Source: Burkholderiales bacterium
GTDB lineage: Bacteria > Pseudomonadota > Gammaproteobacteria > Burkholderiales > Nitrosomonadaceae
Length of the DNA: 64,000 nucleotides
Assembly (NCBI GenBank): GCA_024235735.1
Contig: JACKLU010000003.1
Span: forward strand, 124,001 to 188,000
Reading direction: 5' to 3'
In this document: positions 1-9,287 of the stretch, piece by piece
How positions within the stretch are numbered: the first letter of the stretch is position 1
Layout: every line of letters begins with the position of its first letter
Notes under the pieces: generated by a model
What the model was told of the DNA's origin: nothing
The model's database searches: none
What the model saw: only the letters and a program-made list of their open reading frames with translations
Position numbers and translations under genes: made by a program

Positions 1-243
1 TTTCGCCAGTCCTGGCTGATTCGCTACCCGGAATCGTTTGAATGCGGCATCAGTCCCGAAGAGGCCTTTCTCAATGCGCTACCGTTTGCGCAGTGGTGGC
101 CGGGCATGTTTGAAGCCAATGGCGATTGCGCCGATGTTGACTGGGAATTTTTATCGCTGACCATACCGGATTGGTCACTGCTGGCTTTTGCAGGGTTTGG
201 TGTGCTGTCGATCTGTGCTTTGCTTGCCCGGAAAATCCGCTGA
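1..243 (+). CDS. dsbB: Disulfide bond formation protein B, C-terminal fragment
   Basis: Reading frame 1 is open from the left edge to TGA at 241-243 and gives the last 80 residues of a DsbB-like inner-membrane quinone reductase, which reoxidises DsbA. Seen: a periplasmic-loop cysteine (residue 15 of the fragment) and a second one in an NGDCADVDW context (about residue 43), matching the second redox cysteine pair of DsbB; the conserved run LTIPDWSLLAF that leads into the last membrane helix; and a short basic tail. The 5' part, including the first CxxC loop and the start codon, lies outside the window. It converges with the eCIS operon, whose last gene ends at 336. Family assignment is firm; nothing can be said about its promoter. 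Confidence 0.85.
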   Translation, partial: FRQSWLIRYPESFECGISPEEAFLNALPFAQWWPGMFEANGDCADVDWEFLSLTIPDWSLLAFAGFGVLSICALLARKIR

Positions 244-335
244 CGATTGAGAAACCTGCAAGATTTGAAGATTACGCAGCCAGTCCTGAAAAAATCGGGC
301 AAAGCAAACAGCACTATTGAAGCCGGCCTGTATGT

Positions 336-617
336 CTAACTAACCTGTTTCTTAAGCGCGGCAATCTCGGCTTCCAGTTTGACTAAAGCTGCTTTACGCT
401 GTTCGATGCGCTGATCCCAGCGACTGACGGCCTGATCACGTTCTCTGGTTACGATTTCGACATCTTTCTGCACACGCGTCAGTTCTTTCTCTTTTTCCTT
501 GAGTAGCGCTGCAACAGTGATTTTTCTACCCTTGTGCAATGTTTCAAATTGCTGGGTGAGTTTCGCATTCAGTTCCTGTTGCAGCTTCAAGGCATCCTGT
601 ACTGTCTTGATATCCAT
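336..617 (-). CDS. Small coiled-coil protein, last gene of the eCIS operon
   Basis: A 93-aa protein that is almost entirely helical: heptad-like runs of L, K, E and Q with many charged residues (KEKEKELTRVQKD, KLEAEIAALKKQ). No membrane segment or signal peptide. I start at the ATG at 617 because AAGGAG lies about 7 bases upstream; the longer reading would overlap the preceding gene, which stops at 628. It sits 10 bp behind the beta-helix fibre gene and is clearly in the same transcript. I do not recognise the family. As inference, it could be a chaperone or trimerising partner for the fibre, or a structural rod. A tape-measure role is unlikely because it is far too short. Confidence 0.7.
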   Translation of the reverse strand: MDIKTVQDALKLQQELNAKLTQQFETLHKGRKITVAALLKEKEKELTRVQKDVEIVTRERDQAVSRWDQRIEQRKAALVKLEAEIAALKKQVS

Positions 618-627
618 CACTGACTCC

Positions 628-3600
628 TTAAATCCTGACATTAAAATTATTGATCGGCGCTGGTATGACTGTACCGACCTGAATATAGTCACCCGTCGTC
701 ACATTGCCCATGAGCGCAACCTGATTGCGATTGCCGAGCGACATGGCATTGACCCTTAACGGCCCTTTGATATGGTTGCCCATGGCGATAAGATGTCCGC
801 CCCACAGGTGGACCGTTGCTCCCGACTGATTGAACGTTGCATTCAAATGATCGCAGATATTATTGCTGAAGGTGACTTTCTCGAAACGGAAATCCAGATT
901 ATCGTTGATGGCCATACGCAGGAATTCCACCAGTGTCGTCAGCCCGGGACCCCGGAAATGATTACTGCTCACCAGCGCGCTGCCGGACATCAGCTCGACT
1001 ACCGCAGCCCCGGTCACAACACGGTAAGCCAACGGCCCGATAAATAAAAACGCGCGGTGCTCCTGTTGCGGATCGATTTGATCGGCTTGCGTGTAACCGA
1101 CACGATTATTCACCGCCTGCAAAGCCGGCACCCATCCGGCCATCCCTAATGCACGCACCGTTGTTGTCTGACTGCCATCGGCAGACACACCGGTATCAGT
1201 CACTTCGCAGCCATCAATGCGTACCAGCGAACCACCAGTCACGGGCAGTTCTTCCGAAAATACCGCCAGCCCCATGGATAATGCCGGTGAATAGCTGCAA
1301 TTCATCAGGCGATTGTTCAGCAACGCGGACGAACCGCTCACGAACACTGTAATACCGACAACGATGCAGGATTGCAGGTGATTGTCGCTGATCTCCGCGT
1401 CGAATTCCTGCGATGCTGTAATACCGGTGACAACCTGGTCGATATGATTGCCCCGCATGTGATTGCGTTCCCCTGCCGTACTGTGCAGCGCAAAAAACAC
1501 CTCTTGCAGGGTATTATCCTGCACACTGCCATGACGACAATCATCCAGCCGCACGCCGTACCATCCACCGCCATTGCCATTAATCAAATTGCCACGCACG
1601 GTCGCATCATTGATACGTGAAATAACGATACCGGCCTGAGGTCCCAGCAAATGATTGTCGCTGATCGTAACTTGGTCCGCAGCGCGCCCCTGCCCGGTAT
1701 CCGCCAGACAGTAAATACCGGCGGGAACCACTAATTGGTCGGGTTTGAAAAAACTATGCAGGCAATTGGAAACGACCACCACATCCGCAGCGCTGACACG
1801 GATACCGCCCCACATATTGGATTCGAGATCGATGTCATTGCGGCGCACTTCGCAGTCGGCCGCCGCCACATCAATGGCATAAAGCCGCGTATCGAGATAC
1901 TGGCGTAAAGCCGCCGTATCGGAAGGCGCCGGTTCCTGCAAGGAAAAAGGACTGCGATGAATGCGATTGCCGATCACTGCCGAGCTTGTGGCGTAACCGC
2001 CCAACTGGATGCCTATCCAGAAATGCCGAATAATATTGCTCTCGATATGACAGGACGCTGCTTCTTCCGGATTCACCACGATACCGTACTGACCCAGCGA
2101 AAAACTACCGACAGCGGTATCACCCGTCATACCTTCGATAACATTGCCTTCAATAGCCATGCGCCCGTCATATTCACCGAGCCAGATACCATACCGCACG
2201 TTCCGGATGCGATTGCGGGTGATGGCAACATCGGTCACCCGATTCAGGTAGAGACCGACAGGCGTCGTGAGCGCGGTAGCCGTAACGGCGAATTCACAAT
2301 GCGTCACTTCCAGGCGCGTGCAACTATCCGCATACAACAACATGCCAAAATCCACTGCACGGGTAGTCTCAAAGCGGATACGCTGCACCACGATATCGCT
2401 GACCGGCGTATTGACCCCGATCTGCAATACCGCACCGGGACTGCTCGAACGCACAATAGCGCCCGGTCCCTCACCTTGTAAAATGATATTTGAAGTGCGG
2501 ATTTCGATCGGTGCAGAAACAGCATGTATCCCTGTTTTCAAGCAAACGCAGCCACCCGCCGCCGGTAAGGCATCCAACGCGGCCTGAATGCTTTCACCCG
2601 GCGCAACGGTGAGGGTGCAGCAACCGCCGCAGGCCGGTGGCCAGTGGGTACGACAATCCTGCTCCGCATCGGGAAAGGTGACAATGGCCAGACGCGCGTA
2701 ATGGCGATGAATACCGCGTGGAGGCGCATCTGTAAATGTTTCCACCGACGTGTCCGCCGTACGCGCCGCGGATACCCAGTAATCACCGCTATGGAATCCA
2801 CCCCCCGCGGGGTCGAGACCAAACCGGATTTGAACACCCTTTTCCAGCACCACCCACACCCCTGCCGCCGGAACCGGAATCAGACCCGTACTGCCGACAC
2901 CATCCAGATTGACAATGACATTGCCATCGGCATCGCGCACGGTGCCCTGCTGATCCCAGCGCCGCACACGGGTATGGCGCGCAGCCAGCGTATCATCGCC
3001 GCCCGCCGGAATCAGGTCCGCTGGCAAGGCTGGTGAAAACTGGATCGTCTGCCTGGCGTTATCGACCGTGATTTGACGCATCACCCCGCGCCGCAGCACT
3101 GGATCGCCATTCTCGCCATTGAGTTCGCGCCGGTCATCGAGGATTTCCACCCAGTCACCCGTATTGAAGCGCAATACCGCATCACGCCCCAGGCTGGCCA
3201 GCTTAAGTTCGGTGCCGGCAGCGGTCTGGGACACGATTTCCACTACCGGACTCGCCACACTGGCGTTATCACGCGACCATTTGAATGTTGCCGCGCCCAC
3301 GGCGCCGCCATCGTGAATCTCGATGCGGTAAAGCTGATTTTCCAATCCGCGATAACCGCCGCTCGGCGGTAATTCACATGGATCGAGATCCGGCGGCACA
3401 CCTTCTGCCTTGATCGACAGGCGGCCACCGGAAGGCTGAGTCAGCGCCTGCCATGCCGGGAACTGGGCATCCGGCGTGGTGCAATCGACACTGCCAATAT
3501 TACCCAGCAGGCGCACCTGCCACACGGTTTGCCAGCGTGTCGTGGTATCCACGCCGACCGCATTCTCGACTATTTCAGGACGTTGCAGATAAGTCAGTTC

Positions 3601-4044
3601 ACGCGACCACACTTCCAGGTAGGCCAGATGCGGACCACCACTGGGCAGTGCAGGCGGCGCGGAAAAATAGGGTTGCTGATCGTAGGCCAGCGCGGTTTGT
3701 CCGCGCAACTCCGCCAATACTGCATCGAATTCCACTGCGCCGCCGCCATGGTTCTCCGCCAGCAAGCCATCCACATACATGCGGCCACGGCCGATGGTCA
3801 TATTGCCGCCAGCAGCCTCGATCTTGAACGCATCCGGCGTTTGCGGAGACACCACTGCCACTCCCGTCATACCCGGTACCGGCTGCACCCCGAACGTATC
3901 CACACTTTCCGCGCGCAGCCGCCGATCCAGCGCGGCCATCCCCTCATTCCAATCCGAGTCCAGTTGCACCCGCCCCTGCTGCATCCACACACTCGCAATA
4001 TCCGTGCGAGGATCGAAGCGAATCCGGCTGTAATCTCCACTCAT
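628..4044 (-). CDS. DUF6519-type N-terminal domain plus right-handed beta-helix protein, likely eCIS fibre or baseplate-wedge appendage
   Basis: An 1138-aa protein. Residues 1 to about 100 carry the DYSRIRFDPR and MQQGRVQLDSDWNE signature of the DUF6519 family found in contractile-injection loci. From about residue 480 to 1080 there is a long run of short beta repeats rich in N, I, V and G (for example RNRIRNVRYGIWLGE, GNRIHRS), typical of NosD-like or pectate-lyase-like parallel beta-helices, often used for fibres and for carbohydrate contact. There is no signal peptide, as expected for a machine assembled in the cytoplasm and freed by lysis. It is separated from the preceding gene by a 141-bp repeat, the only large gap in the distal half of the operon. 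Inference: a peripheral fibre or target-contact protein. Substrate and enzymatic activity are unknown. Confidence 0.8.
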   Translation of the reverse strand: MSGDYSRIRFDPRTDIASVWMQQGRVQLDSDWNEGMAALDRRLRAESVDTFGVQPVPGMTGVAVVSPQTPDAFKIEAAGGNMTIGRGRMYVDGLLAENHGGGAVEFDAVLAELRGQTALAYDQQPYFSAPPALPSGGPHLAYLEVWSRELTYLQRPEIVENAVGVDTTTRWQTVWQVRLLGNIGSVDCTTPDAQFPAWQALTQPSGGRLSIKAEGVPPDLDPCELPPSGGYRGLENQLYRIEIHDGGAVGAATFKWSRDNASVASPVVEIVSQTAAGTELKLASLGRDAVLRFNTGDWVEILDDRRELNGENGDPVLRRGVMRQITVDNARQTIQFSPALPADLIPAGGDDTLAARHTRVRRWDQQGTVRDADGNVIVNLDGVGSTGLIPVPAAGVWVVLEKGVQIRFGLDPAGGGFHSGDYWVSAARTADTSVETFTDAPPRGIHRHYARLAIVTFPDAEQDCRTHWPPACGGCCTLTVAPGESIQAALDALPAAGGCVCLKTGIHAVSAPIEIRTSNIILQGEGPGAIVRSSSPGAVLQIGVNTPVSDIVVQRIRFETTRAVDFGMLLYADSCTRLEVTHCEFAVTATALTTPVGLYLNRVTDVAITRNRIRNVRYGIWLGEYDGRMAIEGNVIEGMTGDTAVGSFSLGQYGIVVNPEEAASCHIESNIIRHFWIGIQLGGYATSSAVIGNRIHRSPFSLQEPAPSDTAALRQYLDTRLYAIDVAAADCEVRRNDIDLESNMWGGIRVSAADVVVVSNCLHSFFKPDQLVVPAGIYCLADTGQGRAADQVTISDNHLLGPQAGIVISRINDATVRGNLINGNGGGWYGVRLDDCRHGSVQDNTLQEVFFALHSTAGERNHMRGNHIDQVVTGITASQEFDAEISDNHLQSCIVVGITVFVSGSSALLNNRLMNCSYSPALSMGLAVFSEELPVTGGSLVRIDGCEVTDTGVSADGSQTTTVRALGMAGWVPALQAVNNRVGYTQADQIDPQQEHRAFLFIGPLAYRVVTGAAVVELMSGSALVSSNHFRGPGLTTLVEFLRMAINDNLDFRFEKVTFSNNICDHLNATFNQSGATVHLWGGHLIAMGNHIKGPLRVNAMSLGNRNQVALMGNVTTGDYIQVGTVIPAPINNFNVRI

Positions 4045-4105
4045 GTCAATTCTCCCTGCTGTAATGACAGCGCCACTATTAATACTACGATTCCATGAAT
4101 CTTCT

Positions 4106-4246
4106 GAACCTATCCAAGATCGCGATCAAGGGATGCAGTGCGAAGCAAAATTGAACGAAAAAGCGGAGCATACTTGAAGTATGTGAGCATTTTGAGTTCG
4201 ATTTTAACGCCGCAATGTACCCTTCAGTGAAATCTTGAACAGGTTC
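4106..4246. repeat. 141-bp MITE-like repeat with terminal inverted repeats inside the eCIS operon
   Basis: The ends GAACCTATCCAAGAT (4106-4120) and ATCTTGAACAGGTTC (4232-4246) are inverted copies matching at 13 of 15 positions. Inside is a perfect small palindrome CATACTTGAAGTATG and the run TTTTAACGCCGCA, which recurs in the repeat at 59824-60035. The right end reaches the stop codon (4246-4248) of the tail-I gene. It has no coding capacity. It could be a non-autonomous transposable element or a processing or attenuation hairpin in the mRNA. Confidence 0.6.
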
Positions 4247-6303
4247 TAACTGCCATAAATCAAACCCGCCTCCAGACCAAAGCGCAAATACTCTTCCATT
4301 CTCACGTGCAAATTGGTTTCACGCTGCGGTTGATACAAACCATGCAGTACGCCCATTTCGCTTTCATCATGCGCCCCTCGGCGGATCCTGTCCGAGGTCG
4401 CCTGCTGCAACTGGCAATAACCTGGATCACCATAACGCAGTGAAGTGAAATGTGGCCGGATCAGTTGATCGCCTTCCTCAGGCTGACAGCGATAGCGGTG
4501 CGGCGTGCGTGATCCGGGCGGAATATAAGAAAAGCGGATGCAACCCTGCTGACGGCGTTCCACCCAGAGAGGCGCTTTCCAGCTGTCGCCCTCTGCCAGT
4601 GCGGCAACAAAAAGGCAATCGCTCGCCAGGGTAATCTGCCGGGTGTGCACTTTGCCGATCACGGTACAGCTTTCCAGCGTCCATTCTCCGCCCGGCATCA
4701 GCGTATCAGCGCCGGGCGCGCGGCAGGCAATCAAATCCTGCGCAGTCGCATCGAGGACACATTCACGCAGCGTCGCTTCAGCATCCCCGGCGATATGCAC
4801 AGGTGCGGTAATACAGCGTTCCAGTTCGATCCTGGCGAAGGCGTGATGCACGACCAGACCGGGATCATCCGCTTGTGGCGGCGAACCATCGCCCTGGGTG
4901 CGCGGCCCCGGCGCCAGCGTACAATCCCGCAGCACGAGATAACGCGGCTGCGCATCGCCCGCATCAGGCATCACCAGCGTGCCGCCCTGAATGACCCAAC
5001 CCTCGAGAATCAACGTCGCTTCCGCGCCGAGGTCGAGTTCAATCTCGCCATCCGCGACCAGCAGCGGACGCGCGCCGTTGATTGCGCGCACCACCACTGT
5101 TCTGCCCGCATTGACGGTAATGGTGGGTGTCTCGATATAGCGATAGCTGTCGCGCGCTTCCACCGTCCCGCCATCCTGCACGGCATCCAGCGCCGGCTGC
5201 AACGCTGCGCCACCCTGCACAGCTTGTACCGGCGAGACCGGTACGGCAGGATCGCCGCGTTCATATTCACCGCCGCCGATCGCAATGGTAAAACCATAAT
5301 GGAAGCTGACAAGCGGCGCCGAAGCAGGGAGATCCGCAAAGGCGATACGGCCCAGCACCGGATCAATGGCCACCACGCCGGAGCCTGCCACAGGCTGGTG
5401 CGCCCAGGCAATCACATTACCGCCGCCATCCTGGATATCACTGAGATCACAAACATGAATCTGGTGACCTGCAATCAGTTGCGGCGGGCTGCCGTCCAGT
5501 TCCAGCCACAGACTCTTCCCCACACCGTAATAATCATCACGATGCGCTTTCAGCCAGCGGCGGGTAAGCGGCAATGGCACATTACGGGGCTCAGCCAGAT
5601 GCGTGATTTCGGTTTCCGTTTCCGGCGTGTTATACAACGCCATATCCGTCCCGAGCGGATTGAAGCGGAAACGCAAGCCGCCGCCGATATCGGGATCCTC
5701 CACTGCGGGCGAGCGGGTCAGCGGAAAAGCCCGTACGCGCCACAAGGTCAGACCGATATTGGGAATATGATGACGCGCCGCGCCCGTGTCGATATGCCGC
5801 ACGTCCACGGTATGCGCAAGCGTATCGAAAGCACTGCCCCGCCAGTGGAGCGCCGCCCAGTCACGCAGATCAGGCGCGTAGTGCGCCTGAAGGCGTATAT
5901 GATTCATGTTTTGCGTCCAGCCCAGCAGCTGGAAAAATTCCACCGCGCGCGCCGGCCAGCCGGTCACATCGCGCGCAAGCTGCTCCAGCATGGAAGCGGT
6001 TCCCTTGCGGCGGCGGTAACGGATGGTATTGGCCACATCCGCACGCGGTGAAGCGACATTAGGCGCCACGCCGTGCAAGCTGCGGTAACCGATCAGATCA
6101 CCGATATAAGGCGCCACCCAGGGTGCGCAGGTTTCAATGAACTGGTCGTCATAGAGCTGCGCCAGGTTTTCTTCCATCGCGGCCACCTGTTCAGCAATGA
6201 CCGCCAACAGCTCACGCAGTGGATAACCTTGCTCTGCATCGCGGATACGGTGGATGGCCGGCAGTAAGGCATAGAGGCGGTCAGCCGTATTCACTGTACT
6301 CAT
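4246..6303 (-). CDS. eCIS baseplate wedge protein, phage tail protein I-like N-terminus with beta-helix-like C-terminal half
   Basis: A 685-aa protein. Residues 1-150 resemble P2 gpI-type tail proteins: LLPAIHRIRDAEQG followed by a helical region and APYIGDLIGYRSL, as in the putative phage-tail proteins of Streptomyces and cyanobacterial injection systems. Residues about 330-600 contain repeated short strands (TVEARDSYRYIETPTITV, RPLLVADGEIELD) that look like a parallel beta-helix. The start overlaps the end of the J-type baseplate gene by 4 bp (6300-6303), so translation is coupled. Role by family and context: joins the J-type wedge to outer fibres. The beta-helix half makes it longer than simple gpI proteins and suggests a built-in receptor-contact part (inference). 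Confidence 0.8.
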   Translation of the reverse strand: MSTVNTADRLYALLPAIHRIRDAEQGYPLRELLAVIAEQVAAMEENLAQLYDDQFIETCAPWVAPYIGDLIGYRSLHGVAPNVASPRADVANTIRYRRRKGTASMLEQLARDVTGWPARAVEFFQLLGWTQNMNHIRLQAHYAPDLRDWAALHWRGSAFDTLAHTVDVRHIDTGAARHHIPNIGLTLWRVRAFPLTRSPAVEDPDIGGGLRFRFNPLGTDMALYNTPETETEITHLAEPRNVPLPLTRRWLKAHRDDYYGVGKSLWLELDGSPPQLIAGHQIHVCDLSDIQDGGGNVIAWAHQPVAGSGVVAIDPVLGRIAFADLPASAPLVSFHYGFTIAIGGGEYERGDPAVPVSPVQAVQGGAALQPALDAVQDGGTVEARDSYRYIETPTITVNAGRTVVVRAINGARPLLVADGEIELDLGAEATLILEGWVIQGGTLVMPDAGDAQPRYLVLRDCTLAPGPRTQGDGSPPQADDPGLVVHHAFARIELERCITAPVHIAGDAEATLRECVLDATAQDLIACRAPGADTLMPGGEWTLESCTVIGKVHTRQITLASDCLFVAALAEGDSWKAPLWVERRQQGCIRFSYIPPGSRTPHRYRCQPEEGDQLIRPHFTSLRYGDPGYCQLQQATSDRIRRGAHDESEMGVLHGLYQPQRETNLHVRMEEYLRFGLEAGLIYGS

Positions 6304-9287
6304 GGCATTTCCTCCAGATAATCCAATGGCCCCGTATCGAGCAGCAACAATGCCGCCGCGACTGCGCTGCCTGATCCGTCGACAGTGGCAGCACCAGGAA
6401 CCAGACGTTCTTCCAGGGCAATCGTCGTTCCGCGGTAGAACCGGTCCAGATCGACACCCACCACGCCGGCTACTGCCTGCGCAACCGCGATGACCTCGGA
6501 ACGGGCAACCGTCTGGCCGAAATCACGGGCATCGAAGGCAAACGCGGTACGCAAAGCAACTTCCACGTTTTTCAATACCTGATTGAGTTCATGATCCGGG
6601 TGGCGTTTGATGCGCAAAGCCAGCTTAAACGTTGTTTCGTGATAAGCGATGGTTTCACAATGCACCAGCGGATCACCGTTTTGCTTGAGCGCATTGCGCA
6701 ATTTGGCCAGCGTTCCCTCCGCCGGTTGCCCTCCATCGTCACCCGCCACGGTAATCACAATCGTGCGCCCCGCACGGGTGTTCAGCACGGCAGCCTGCGC
6801 TTTGGCAATACCGGTATAAGCGCGTGCAAAGTCTTCATAATCCTGCAATGAAACCACGCGCCCCAATGTACGCACGCCCAGCGGCATATTGCGGCGCGCA
6901 TGATCGATACTGTCCGCGTCAACACCGCCTTCCGCCGCCACCGGATTGCTGACCGCTTTCAAACCCAAAGGCCGTGTCAGCAACTGCGCAAGCTGGCCGG
7001 GCTGCAGATTGCCCATGGCGCCAATGCCTTTACGATAGACCACACGCACATTCTCCTGCCCTGTCGGTAATCGCGCGCCACGCTTGCCATCCCCGAATTG
7101 AATTGTGCCCGCACCCTGTTCGTCGACATGCAGCACATAGGCCGGATCATTGGCCTTGGCATCGAACAGCGTCGGTGTTTCATCCCAGCGGATATCATTG
7201 ACCCGCACTTCCAGCGCGGCCTCAGCACCCGTTTCATTGTCTGCGCCGGTATGGGTAAGCGGGATGTGCTGGAGCGTAAATCGTTGATGTGTTTGATGCG
7301 CCGCACCGCTTCCCAGGATTTGCCGCACTGTTTCGCCATGCGTCGCCCGCGCGACATTGGCATAAACCCGGACGGAATCGCGCTGATAACTGTTTCGCAG
7401 CGCAGCGGTAAAGAACAGCCGCGCCGCATCGCCATCCGGCTCGGTTTTCAACAAGGTCAGCACTTCGCTGTCTTCCAGACCGCTTGTCGTGATACCACTG
7501 AGTATCAGCGACCGCTCCGGCGTCAGTTCCGCCACCGGGCGATCAATACGCAGCGAATCACCGGCGACATCGGATGTTATCGGTGTTTCAACCAGTTCCA
7601 GCAACTCACTGCCGGCAAATACGGTGGTCTCGCGTAACCGTACATTGAACAGTTCTCGCAGATTCTCACCCTGAACTGTCAGGCGCGTGGTTTTACTTGT
7701 CAGCATGAAGCTGGCGCGCGCATCCTCCCCTGCCGTGACCACCCGATATACCTCCTGGTATTCCGGAATGGACAGCACAAGCCAGCCGCCGGGCACGATC
7801 TGCGGATAGACGGCATCCAGGTGTAACGTGTGAATATTGCGCGGATAAAGCCGCACCTGCGGGATGATCTGCTTACTCTGACCGGGCGGCAGCCAAGATA
7901 ATGTAATCACTGCCGCACCGGTATTTTCGTAAAATTCCAGTCGGATATCGTATTTCTTGTCCGCAATCAGCGAAATACTCCCGCTGTTCTCGGTCACGCC
8001 ATGATGAGTCCAGTTGTTGATCAACAACTGATTGTTCACCCACAAACGTACGCCATCATCCGACGTAGTGTAAAACGTATAGACACCCGAGACAGACGCA
8101 TGCACCCAGCCGGTCCACCGCACCGAGAACGTATCCGCGCCGATCTGCGGATGCGGCGCGCCCGCCCCCCAGTTGAAATTCACGGTGGCATCCGTACGGG
8201 TTGCCTTGCGGTTAGTCAGATTGCTGTTATCAAAATACTCGCCATACAGCCCCGTCCCTGTCGCAGTGCTGACGGGCGGATCGGAAACATCGGCAATGGT
8301 GAAGCCGGGCCATTGCGTATCGGTAATCACCGCCCCGGCAGGCAAACCCAGATAACCCCGCTTGACTTCATCGGACATGACACGCCAATCGGGCGCCTGA
8401 TGACCAAACAGCGCAGTCCGCAAACGCAGCGCATACACTTTCGGATTGGCCGCGGGCGCGACAAAAGGCGCGACGGAACCCAACCCCCGCTCCAGCGTGA
8501 CGACCGTGTGATCGGCCACGCCATCCGGCACGGCGCTTTGTATGCGCCGGAGATCCCAGCGCTCGCTGCCGGAATCAAGCACACGCTCGCTGCCAACAAA
8601 CAGCAACGCATCGCCGGTCTTCAGTTGATTGGCGGTTCCCTTGAGATAAATGACCTGCGTTCCGAATACCGGGATGATCATTTCACGCATTCTGGCTTTA
8701 AATACATTCCACGCCGGACGCGCCTCAATAGATTCGGCAGTTTCGAAGATTTGCGGTTTCTCATCCGGCCCGGGTACGCTTTGCACCTTGACTCCCACCG
8801 ACAATGTCACTTTATCGGGTACGCCGCTAGCCTGTGCGGGATCGTTGCTGACGGTCTGCGGTGGCGGCTCCTCCAGCGTAAAGGCAAGATAAGTCTCTGC
8901 CGCGACACCCGGTTTGAGACGATAACCGATCAGCCGCGCCAGCGCATTCATGGACAACCGCTCGCTGGCGGTACGCAGATAGGATTCATTCGCCAGGCGT
9001 TCCTGATAAAAACTCAGCACATCGGCCATACAGGCATACGCATCCAGCAGCGCAATGGAAAAATCATCCCGGTCACGGGTGCGCAACTTCGCCAGTGCGG
9101 GAAAATCTTTGGACGACAACCGCGCTTGCAGGCTGGCAAACACCTGACCATGCGTCCCGATACGGTAAGCGATTGCAGTCAGGCCGGGACGGTTAACAAT
9201 CGCAATGGGCGATTGCGTACTGACACCCTCGCAGCAACCACACGCATTTTGCAGGACATTCTGCGATATCAGGTTCTCGTCGCTCAT
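6300..9287 (-). CDS. eCIS baseplate wedge protein (J/gp6-like) with an inserted PA14 domain
   Basis: A 995-aa protein of the putative baseplate-assembly (gp6/J-like) family. The N-terminus has the expected motif set (DRDDFSIALLDAYACMADVLSFYQERLANESYLRTA split over residues 73-107), and the C-terminal third has the J-type region (RTLGRVVSLQDYEDFARAYTGIAKAQA) near residues 800-830. Between about residues 344 and 482 sits a complete PA14 module (GLYGEYFDNSNL, FSVRWTGWVHASVSGVYTF, SDDGVRLWVNNQLLINNW, LSWLPPGQ). PA14 domains bind carbohydrate or form structural beta-barrels, and are not a standard part of gp6. A CGCC motif lies at residues 16-19. The gene overlaps both neighbours by 4 bp. The insertion may decorate the wedge with a sugar-binding face (inference). 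Confidence 0.88.
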   Translation of the reverse strand: MSDENLISQNVLQNACGCCEGVSTQSPIAIVNRPGLTAIAYRIGTHGQVFASLQARLSSKDFPALAKLRTRDRDDFSIALLDAYACMADVLSFYQERLANESYLRTASERLSMNALARLIGYRLKPGVAAETYLAFTLEEPPPQTVSNDPAQASGVPDKVTLSVGVKVQSVPGPDEKPQIFETAESIEARPAWNVFKARMREMIIPVFGTQVIYLKGTANQLKTGDALLFVGSERVLDSGSERWDLRRIQSAVPDGVADHTVVTLERGLGSVAPFVAPAANPKVYALRLRTALFGHQAPDWRVMSDEVKRGYLGLPAGAVITDTQWPGFTIADVSDPPVSTATGTGLYGEYFDNSNLTNRKATRTDATVNFNWGAGAPHPQIGADTFSVRWTGWVHASVSGVYTFYTTSDDGVRLWVNNQLLINNWTHHGVTENSGSISLIADKKYDIRLEFYENTGAAVITLSWLPPGQSKQIIPQVRLYPRNIHTLHLDAVYPQIVPGGWLVLSIPEYQEVYRVVTAGEDARASFMLTSKTTRLTVQGENLRELFNVRLRETTVFAGSELLELVETPITSDVAGDSLRIDRPVAELTPERSLILSGITTSGLEDSEVLTLLKTEPDGDAARLFFTAALRNSYQRDSVRVYANVARATHGETVRQILGSGAAHQTHQRFTLQHIPLTHTGADNETGAEAALEVRVNDIRWDETPTLFDAKANDPAYVLHVDEQGAGTIQFGDGKRGARLPTGQENVRVVYRKGIGAMGNLQPGQLAQLLTRPLGLKAVSNPVAAEGGVDADSIDHARRNMPLGVRTLGRVVSLQDYEDFARAYTGIAKAQAAVLNTRAGRTIVITVAGDDGGQPAEGTLAKLRNALKQNGDPLVHCETIAYHETTFKLALRIKRHPDHELNQVLKNVEVALRTAFAFDARDFGQTVARSEVIAVAQAVAGVVGVDLDRFYRGTTIALEERLVPGAATVDGSGSAVAAALLLLDTGPLDYLEEMP

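Noticed and set aside
4645..6051. 468-aa plus-strand open frame
   Set aside because: It lies antisense to the tail-I gene, with Arg- and His-rich composition and no domain; a shadow of codon bias.
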